Position numbers and translations under genes: made by a program
The notes under the pieces: generated by a model
The model's input: the letters and a program-made list of their open reading frames with translations, nothing else
Told to the model about the DNA's origin: nothing
Database searches by the model: none
Shown here: piece after piece, positions 56,829-62,227 of the stretch
How the letters are laid out: every line of letters begins with the position of its first letter
Numbering within the stretch: the stretch's first letter is position 1
Assembly: GCA_963558655.1 (NCBI GenBank)
Contig: CAUWHJ010000018.1
Coordinates: 1 to 62,227, forward strand
Length of the DNA stretch: 62,227 bases
Source of the DNA: UMGS1590 sp963558655
Lineage (GTDB): Bacteria > Bacillota > Peptococcia > Peptococcales > Peptococcaceae
Reading direction: 5' to 3'

Positions 56829-57802
56829 TAACTAATGTTGCGAACATCCCTGCTAATGCCGAGCTGTTGGGTTTTGCGAACAGCAAACAGGAAGAAGATA
56901 AACGGCTCGCTGTTTTAGCCAAAGGAAAGGTGCAAAACATCAAGAACATTGAAGCTATATGCAACAGTTACGGCAAGAGCATTGGTGAAATGATGGTACA
57001 GCCGAACAGCGATGCCAGCAAGTGGGAAAACAGCTCATCGGGATATTTCAAAGATACGTTTTTGAAATACTTGCAGGCTTCAAGAATTAAGTACAGACAC
57101 ATTGGCAAGTTCGCCGGTGTAGCACCGTCAAGCCTGACGAAGTACACGCAAGGCGACTATATGCCGACAACAACATCGGCACAAGCGTTGGCGGATTGTA
57201 TGCAGATTGAAGTGGCAGATTTCTTTGTACCAGCGAAGCCTGAAAACGTTGAGAAAATCGAGACAGTGACGTTTGAATTGGCAAAAACGCTTAAACAGCG
57301 GTGTTTACGGGAGCAGGAAATTGTTTTTGACGACCCTAACATACAGGATACGCTAACCAACAAAGCGTGGATGGTGCCGAATTTTGAACGAATGATGCGA
57401 GCACATAACGTGACCTCGCCGGACAAGGACTTGAGACGATTACTAGATACAGGCAAGGCGCCACTTAAGGTCATTGATATGTATGCAAGATGGTTTGGCT
57501 CGACAATCGGTGACGTTATGGTGAAACCTGGCGTTAAAACGGAATGGTACAAGGAAAGCTCTAACATTTATGTGCCGTATAACCTTGAACAGATGATGAA
57601 CGACAGCTGCCTACCGGTTGCACAAATCGCCCAAAAAGCAGCACTGACAAACCTAGATGTAGTGTATCAGTTTGTGAAAGGCGTTCGGATTCCGACCTTG
57701 GCACAACTGCAAGAATTGGCCTATTTGTTTGATTGCGAACTAAGTGACTTTTTCTTACCGCCTGATGGTGGCGGAGATGTGAACAAAACGAACGAAAAGT
57801 GA
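56822..57802 (+). CDS. Phage protein built from a duplicated two-HTH module
   Basis: A 326-residue protein. Units A (about residues 15-61) and B (75-137) are followed by A' (183-235) and B' (250-313). A and A' share GKSIGEMMVQP / GSTIGDVMVKP, and B and B' share long helices ending in DFFVPA / DFFLPP. The B units resemble Cro/CI HTH domains. So the protein is an AB-AB duplication with four putative DNA-binding units. I do not recognise a named family. It overlaps the HTH gene upstream by 7 bases. Confidence 0.75.
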   Translation: MLITNVANIPANAELLGFANSKQEEDKRLAVLAKGKVQNIKNIEAICNSYGKSIGEMMVQPNSDASKWENSSSGYFKDTFLKYLQASRIKYRHIGKFAGVAPSSLTKYTQGDYMPTTTSAQALADCMQIEVADFFVPAKPENVEKIETVTFELAKTLKQRCLREQEIVFDDPNIQDTLTNKAWMVPNFERMMRAHNVTSPDKDLRRLLDTGKAPLKVIDMYARWFGSTIGDVMVKPGVKTEWYKESSNIYVPYNLEQMMNDSCLPVAQIAQKAALTNLDVVYQFVKGVRIPTLAQLQELAYLFDCELSDFFLPPDGGGDVNKTNEK

Positions 57803-57817
57803 AAGGATGAATGGAAA

Positions 57818-58027
57818 GTGAACAGACGTGACAGGATTTTCAGCAACGGCGTTATGGTTGCTATCGGGATGGAATTGGTTGGGGTGTTCGCTGGCAAACC
57901 GGTTTGGGCAGAAGTCGGTGTTGTGGCGATGGCGACCATGTTCGTCATGTGGCGTGTGGTTGCTCGCAGCGATGCTAATGCAGAGAGACGGGCGCGTGCT
58001 CGTAGACGTCAGGAGGTGCAACGATGA
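57818..58027 (+). CDS. Small phage membrane protein
   Basis: A 69-residue protein with one or two hydrophobic helices (about 10-45) and a very basic tail (ERRARARRRQ). It starts with GTG and overlaps the YqaJ gene by 4 bases. Function unknown. Confidence 0.6.
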   Translation: MNRRDRIFSNGVMVAIGMELVGVFAGKPVWAEVGVVAMATMFVMWRVVARSDANAERRARARRRQEVQR

Positions 58028-58965
58028 AGAAGGGTGTAAACGTTAGCAATTTGACGCACTTAGAATGGCTTAAAATGCGTCAATCAGGTATCGGTGGCAG
58101 TGATGCAGCGGCTGTGGTGGGCATGAATCCATGGAAGAGCGCGGCGCAGGTGTACCTATCTAAGACAGAGCCGGTGGAAGATGACACGGAAGTCATGAGC
58201 GAACGGTTACGTGTGGGGCATGATCTGGAAGATTACGTGGCGAAACGCTTTGCCGAAGCAACTGGCAAGAAGGTTCGGCGCAACAACTATATGCTCCACC
58301 ACGACGATTACCCGTTTATTCTTGCCGACATTGACCGCGAAGTGGTGGGTGAAAATGCCATCTTGGAATGCAAGACCACGAACAGCTATGCGGCCAAAGA
58401 TTGGGAAACGGAGCCGCCGGAGCAGTATCAAGTGCAGTGCTTGCACTATATGTTGGTGACAGGTGCAGAACGCTGCTACATTGCGGTGCTCATCGGAAAT
58501 GAACGGTTCACTTGGTATGTTATCGAACGTGACGAGGAAGCCATTGCAGCACTCTTGGAAGCGGAAGTCGATTTCTGGCGCAACTATGTAGAAGCTGGCA
58601 TTTGCCCACCACCAGATGGCTCTAACGCTTATGACGATTACCTCAAGAAGCGGTATCCACATGATGATGGCGGGCATGTGAATCTCTACGAATATGAAGT
58701 TAAAGACTTAGAGTTTTTGGAAGTCTTGAAAGAAAGCAAGAAGGAAATCGACAACAATATTCGCCGGATAGAGCAGAACATCAAGGCGGCTATGGGAGAC
58801 GCATCGACGGCGTTTGGCGGGTCATTCAAAGTGACCTGGAAAACACAGACACGCACCACGCTGGACAGCAAGCGGCTGAAAAAAGAATTGCCTGGCGTGT
58901 ATGACACGTTTGCCAAAACCAGCGAAAGCAGGGTCTTTCGTGTGAGCGCGGCGAAAGCTGAGTAA
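58024..58965 (+). CDS. YqaJ-family viral exonuclease (partner of RecT)
   Basis: A 313-residue lambda-exonuclease-like nuclease. It begins with the family block WLKMRQSGIGGSDAAAVVGMN. ADIDRE and ILECKTT supply the metal-binding Asp and Glu-x-Lys, and QYQVQCLHYMLV the Gln helix. It would chew 5' strands and hand 3' single strands to RecT, encoded one gene downstream. Ribosome site AGGAGG overlaps the previous gene end. Confidence 0.93.
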   Translation: MKKGVNVSNLTHLEWLKMRQSGIGGSDAAAVVGMNPWKSAAQVYLSKTEPVEDDTEVMSERLRVGHDLEDYVAKRFAEATGKKVRRNNYMLHHDDYPFILADIDREVVGENAILECKTTNSYAAKDWETEPPEQYQVQCLHYMLVTGAERCYIAVLIGNERFTWYVIERDEEAIAALLEAEVDFWRNYVEAGICPPPDGSNAYDDYLKKRYPHDDGGHVNLYEYEVKDLEFLEVLKESKKEIDNNIRRIEQNIKAAMGDASTAFGGSFKVTWKTQTRTTLDSKRLKKELPGVYDTFAKTSESRVFRVSAAKAE

Positions 58966-58980
58966 TAGGAGGAAATGAGC

Positions 58981-59274
58981 TTGGGAGAAATGGCAAAAGA
59001 ACTTGAATGGGAGATGCCCAATATCAGGGCGTACAGAAATATGTTGGAGGAAAATGCGAAGTGGTTTGCTGAAGAAGCCTTGCGGGCGCGGAAAACCATC
59101 GTTGACAGTGAAGAAATGGACGAAAAAGACGCAGAAAAGGTGCGTGAGGTGCTGCGACACATGGAAGAAGCCAGCAGCGCCATGAGAAGGAATGTGTTTG
59201 AGTTAAGACGTGCGAAAAACCGCATCTTGAGCAACTGCGAACGCTTTGACGTTGATATTTACGAATTGGACTAA
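58981..59274 (+). CDS. Small helical phage protein
   Basis: A 97-residue, highly charged, probably coiled-coil protein (VREVLRHMEEASSAMRRN). TTG 58981 is 8 bases from AGGAGG, while ATG 58975 is only 2 bases from it; ATG 58990 is also possible. It lies between the YqaJ and recT genes, so it may take part in recombination. No family recognised. Confidence 0.65.
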   Translation: MGEMAKELEWEMPNIRAYRNMLEENAKWFAEEALRARKTIVDSEEMDEKDAEKVREVLRHMEEASSAMRRNVFELRRAKNRILSNCERFDVDIYELD

Positions 59275-59295
59275 TGAAAGGATAAGGTGGAAATT

Positions 59296-59614
59296 ATGCA
59301 AGCAGTAGACAAATTGAAGAACAGACAGGTAGCAAGCAACAGACAAGACAACAGCATTAAGGGGCTTATCCAGCGCATGGAGCCGCAAATTGCGAAGGCA
59401 TTACCAAAGGCGCTGGAACCAGAGCGGTTCACACGCATTGTGTTGACAGCGATTTCCAGCAACCCAAAATTGCAGGAATGCACTCCTCAGAGCTTTCTGG
59501 GAGCGATGATGCAGGCGGCGCAATTAGGCTTGGAACCCAACACACCGCTGGGGCAGTCGTATTTGATTCCATACAAGAACAAAGGCGTGATGGAGGCATC
59601 GTTCCAACTTGGGT
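59296..59614 (+). CDS. recT: RecT single-strand annealing protein, exon 1
   Basis: The N-terminal 106 codons plus one base. Recognisable RecT blocks are IQRMEPQIAKALPKALEPER, LTAISSNPKLQECTPQS and AAQLGLEPNTPLGQSYLIPY, ending FQLG. Without splicing, an in-frame TGA comes at 59620-59622, and the conserved continuation is missing. It resumes at 60423. Joined to exon 2 it gives a 293-residue protein, the usual RecT length, with FQLGYQGLLTLA across the junction. The start ATG 59296 follows AAGGTGG. It acts with the YqaJ exonuclease. Confidence 0.9.
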
Positions 59615-60422
59615 TAAACTGAGAGGCTCAAGTAAAACTGTGTGAACCCTATTGCTCAGGGGTGTCTCATTAAGAGGCTAACGGTGAAACCCTCCAAAAA
59701 TTGGGCAATACCGTGCTATTCGCCAGACCACAGATGGGAGGCTGTGGAATGACTGGGATATACAAAATAACAAACCTTATAAATGGAAAATGCTATGTTG
59801 GGCATTCGAGAGAAATCGAAAATCGTTTTCGGGCGCATTTCCAAAATTGGTATAACTATCATAGCAAAGAATTTGACCACGATATTAGAACAATGGGAAA
59901 AGATGTTTTTGCTTTGGAAGTGTTGGAAGAGCTTCCAAATGGTTGCGAAAAGGCATTGCTATTAGAACGTGAGCTTCATTATATCCACGTGCTTAATCCT
60001 GAATATAACGTTATAGGGAAGGAAAGGCCGCAAGAAACAAGAAAGAAGCTCAGCGAAGCTAATAAAGGAAAGAAGCAGAGCCAAGAAACGAAAGCAAAGC
60101 GCAAGGAATCTATCAGAATAAGGCATCTAACGATTCCGCAAACAAATGCCGGACACAGAAAAAGATGTGCAACTGATGACGGTGAGTTTGAAAGCATAAA
60201 GGCGTGTGCTGAGTTTTACGGCGTAAGCCCAAGAACAGTTTCAGGAGCCATCAAAAGAAATGGAACAGTTAAAAAGCATAAGGTTTGGCGAGTAGTGTAG
60301 AGACTAGCCGTGATGAATGTAACGGCGTAGGGCGGGTGATGAGCTACCGCTCGAAGTGCATGGCATCATATTTGGTGAAGAGATAGTCCACTCCGCTGGG
60401 ATGGTAAACCAGCGGGTTTGTG
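59615..60422 (+). mobile_element. Group I intron in recT
   Basis: An 808-base intron. P1: exon CTTGGGT (59608-59614) pairs with GCTCAAG (59626-59632), with the U.G pair at the 5' splice site. P7: GACTA (60302-60306) pairs with TAGTC (60384-60388), inside an S element AAGAGATAGTCC. A GCCGT/ACGGC hairpin (60307-60326) may be P8. P9: CCGCTGG (60393-60399) pairs with CCAGCGG (60409-60415). The last base is G, as required (omega G). The endonuclease ORF ends next to P7, so it is inserted in the P6 region or nearby. Confidence 0.93.
59749..60300 (+). CDS. Intron-encoded GIY-YIG homing endonuclease
   Basis: A 183-residue endonuclease. The GIY-YIG domain starts TGIYKITNLINGKCYVG, with the catalytic Arg in REIENRFRAH and Glu in LLLERELHY. 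A NUMOD3-type region (ETRKKLSEANKGKKQSQ) and a C-terminal DNA-binding module (ACAEFYGVSPRTVSGAIKRN) recognise the target. ATG 59749 follows GGGAGGCTGTGGA; the frame extends up to 59701, in the intron core. It would cut an intronless recT and spread the intron. Confidence 0.93.
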   Translation: MTGIYKITNLINGKCYVGHSREIENRFRAHFQNWYNYHSKEFDHDIRTMGKDVFALEVLEELPNGCEKALLLERELHYIHVLNPEYNVIGKERPQETRKKLSEANKGKKQSQETKAKRKESIRIRHLTIPQTNAGHRKRCATDDGEFESIKACAEFYGVSPRTVSGAIKRNGTVKKHKVWRVV

Positions 60423-60985
60423 ATCAAGGTTTACTGACGCTCGCTTATCGCACGGGTGAATACAAAGACATCTATGCCCATACAGTGTATGAAAACGATG
60501 TGTTTGAGTATGAACTTGGTTTGGAACCAAAGCTCGTACATAAGCCAGCCATGATTAACCGCGGCAAGCCAATCGCCTATTATGCGGTGTATCACCTCAA
60601 GAATGGTGGCTATGGCATGACGGTGATGAGCTATGATGATGTTGTGCAGCATCGCAACCAGTACAGCAAGGCGAGCGGTGGCTCTGGACCATGGGCGAAC
60701 AATTTCGACAGTATGGCCAAAAAAACTGTGTTAAAGCAGCTCTTGAAATACGCACCAAAGACCATTGAATTTGCGGATGCAACGGCCGCTGACGGCAGCG
60801 TGAAATCTGTTAGCGAAGCAGATGTGGCAACTGGTGTTGATATGTCGCTGGTGCAAGATGAGCGTGATTATATCGACATTGAAGCAACGCAGGATGTATC
60901 AGAAGGCGTTGACCCTGAAACAGGCGAGGTTATCAGTCAAACCGGAGACCCTGATTTAGACGCAGTGCTGAACGGGGAAAACTGA
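60423..60985 (+). CDS. recT: RecT, exon 2
   Basis: It starts with AT, which with the T ending exon 1 makes TAT (Tyr). It continues QGLLTLAYRTGEYKDIYAHTVYENDVFEYELGL, split over several conserved RecT blocks, and PWANNFDSMAKKTVLKQLLKYAPKT, then a divergent acidic tail. The upstream part of its open frame (60356-60422) is intron sequence with no start signal, so this half is not translated alone. Confidence 0.9.
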
Positions 60986-61038
60986 TGCAGCAAGTTACCA
61001 GCAATTTGCTGGCAAGTTAAATAGGAGGAAAAAATAAC

Positions 61039-61530
61039 ATGAAATTTGATGGCAATTATACAGTCACTTTTAGAGAAGATGAACTTGAAAAAATAGAAGA
61101 TGTAAAAGTTCCGATTTTAGCGTTGGCAAAACTGAATGAATTAAACGCCGGTAAACTCAAAGAAATTTTGAATGTATTTTTGCAGAGCGTCATCATAAGA
61201 GAAGTCTATCAAGACAAGCTAAAGCTCTCTCCCATTAGTATTGCGGCTTTTGTTAGAGATTATGATTTGAGTGACAACGAAATGAACGCACTTGCGATGA
61301 TGCTTGATTGTAATGATTTAATTGAGCGCGTAGATGATGAAGACGCCTATTTAAGAACTATTGAGCAATTAAAATACGGGTCAGCGGATGCAACAAAAGC
61401 GTCTATAAATCTTCTCGACAAATATAAGGATGCTATCAGCGCTGATATGAATGATGATGAAATTGAAGAATTTGCAGATAAGATTATCAAAGAAAATGAA
61501 GAAGTTTTTGCAAAAAAAAGGGAGGGTTAA
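61039..61530 (+). CDS. Hypothetical phage protein
   Basis: A 163-residue acidic, mostly helical protein behind AGGAGGAAA. AT-rich. No domain recognised. Confidence 0.65.
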   Translation: MKFDGNYTVTFREDELEKIEDVKVPILALAKLNELNAGKLKEILNVFLQSVIIREVYQDKLKLSPISIAAFVRDYDLSDNEMNALAMMLDCNDLIERVDDEDAYLRTIEQLKYGSADATKASINLLDKYKDAISADMNDDEIEEFADKIIKENEEVFAKKREG

Positions 61531-61533
61531 ATT

Positions 61534-61758
61534 ATGGGAGAAATTGAAAAGGCTATTAGCCCAAAGGATTGTTGGGTTACCGAAAGAATGAGGGCGGTTT
61601 CCGGATTTGACACGAAATTGATGGACATTTCCTGCCATATCATTGATACGGATGTGCAAAGGGAAAAACTGGATGAACTTAGGAGGGCATTAAAAGCCCT
61701 CCTTGAGACAGATGCTTGTGTTTTAGCCGGCATATACGAGGAAGGAGAAACGGTATGA
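61534..61758 (+). CDS. Hypothetical phage protein
   Basis: A 74-residue protein (MGEIEKAISPKDCWVTERM start), ribosome site GGGAGGG overlapping the previous gene's end. It overlaps the next gene by 4 bases. Function unknown. Confidence 0.6.
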   Translation: MGEIEKAISPKDCWVTERMRAVSGFDTKLMDISCHIIDTDVQREKLDELRRALKALLETDACVLAGIYEEGETV

Positions 61759-62150
61759 CAAACTTAGATAAATACAAGAAAGAATTTCTGGCAGCGTGTG
61801 TGCGTGGAATGACATTCAATGACTGTACTGCTTTTCTGGACAAAGCGGGCATAGATAAGGGGATATGTCGTGCAGGCCAACGTAATTGCGATGCCTGCTC
61901 GAATAAAATCGCTGAATGGTTGCTCGAAGAATACAAGGAACCAGAGCCGGAATTGCTTGAGGACGGCGATGGTTTGAAGCCTGGTGATTGGATTATGGTG
62001 CGTAGTATTGGTAGTCCAAACTGGCATAAACGACAATTTATGTGTTTTTATGACGGGAAATTTTATGTGGCAGATGATAAATATGGTCTTGAAGATAGTG
62101 ATTATTATACGGGTTGGCTCCAAGCCCGACTGCCAATGGAGGGGGAATAA
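61755..62150 (+). CDS. Hypothetical phage protein with a paralogous N-terminus
   Basis: A 131-residue protein (MTNLDKYKKEFLAAC start). The middle has four Cys (CRAGQRNCDACSNK), a possible metal-binding cluster, then DGDGLKPGDWIMVRSIG, an SH3-like strand region. AAGGAGAAA selects ATG 61755; the frame opens upstream at 61716. The next gene begins with a related N-terminus. Confidence 0.65.
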   Translation: MTNLDKYKKEFLAACVRGMTFNDCTAFLDKAGIDKGICRAGQRNCDACSNKIAEWLLEEYKEPEPELLEDGDGLKPGDWIMVRSIGSPNWHKRQFMCFYDGKFYVADDKYGLEDSDYYTGWLQARLPMEGE

Positions 62151-62151
62151 T

Positions 62152-62227
62152 ATGTTAAATATTGATAAATATCGTAAAGAAATTGACAGAGTTTTAGATG
62201 AACCGATGATAACACCATGTATAGCAT
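62152..62227 (+). CDS. Hypothetical phage protein, cut by the window end
   Basis: Begins MLNIDKYRKEIDRVL behind GGAGGGGG and runs off the window. It is similar in its first residues to the preceding protein (DKYKKE / DKYRKE), suggesting tandem paralogues. Confidence 0.6.
   Translation, partial: MLNIDKYRKEIDRVLDEPMITPCIA

Larger units (their letters stand above)
52881..62227. mobile_element. Left part of an integrated prophage
   Basis: The order integrase, S24 repressor (both minus strand), then a divergent early operon of Cro-like regulator, antirepressor, small regulators, YqaJ nuclease and RecT is that of temperate Siphoviridae-like phages. It begins right after the AEC terminator and runs off the window. 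Codon use and the density of small genes differ from the host side. The right end and attachment repeat lie outside the window, so integration cannot be proved here. Confidence 0.9.

Noticed and set aside
59296..60985. recT as a pseudogene broken by an insertion
   Set aside because: Exact removal of 59615-60422 restores the frame and a conserved motif, and P1, P7 and P9 pairings are visible, so an intron explains the break better.
1..62227. CRISPR array or insertion sequences
   Set aside because: No regularly spaced direct repeats and no transposase genes are seen in the window.

Overview
The window looks like a chromosome segment of an anaerobic, fermentative Bacillota (Firmicutes) bacterium; Clostridia or Negativicutes are both plausible and I cannot choose between them. 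The evidence is the gene order lepA-hemW-(CIRCE)hrcA-grpE-dnaK-dnaJ and lepB-rbgA, oxygen-sensitive enzymes (class III ribonucleotide reductase and its radical-SAM activase), a fumarate-reductase-like flavoprotein with a ferredoxin, a type III glutamine synthetase, a lactate permease, strong AGGAGG ribosome sites with several TTG/GTG starts, and many sigma-A type promoters with intrinsic terminators.

Positions 1-52880 are host chromosome. It opens with the 3' part of a tRNA-Asn, a flavodoxin-like reductase and a PAP2 phosphatase. An ABC-F ATPase follows, preceded by an elaborate leader with a 30-residue leader peptide, an alternative pairing and three terminator hairpins in series. Next come a flavoprotein/ferredoxin/amino-acid permease operon, a regulator plus ABC exporter locus, a small AT-rich block on the minus strand (membrane-anchored XRE regulator, creatininase-like enzyme), lysA, the lepB-rbgA-asnS-yajQ group, an Ntn hydrolase overlapping a Vat-like acetyltransferase, several membrane and cell-envelope genes, lctP, glnN, murJ, lepA, hemW and the HrcA/CIRCE heat-shock operon. 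After these lie an ECF sigma factor with its membrane partner, a minus-strand group (disulfide oxidoreductase, tatD, metG), a NUDIX/pncB NAD-salvage group, nrdG/nrdD with a redoxin-like domain fused to NrdD, an IMPase and an AEC transporter.

From about 52881 to the right edge lies the left end of a prophage. A tyrosine integrase and an S24-type repressor read leftward. A short regulator, a KilAC-type antirepressor, small phage genes, a YqaJ nuclease and a RecT annealing protein read rightward. The phage continues beyond the window.

The most notable result is that recT is split by an 808-base group I intron (59615-60422). The exon end CTTGGGT pairs with GCTCAAG inside the intron, ending in the diagnostic U.G pair. 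P7 and P9 helices and the terminal G are visible, and a GIY-YIG homing endonuclease is encoded inside. Joining the exons creates a TAT codon and restores a 293-residue RecT. Second in interest are the ABC-F attenuator, the NrdD-redoxin fusion, an AB-AB duplicated HTH phage protein, and two short candidate RNAs between the phage integrase and repressor. All assignments come from reading motifs by eye; no database search was run.
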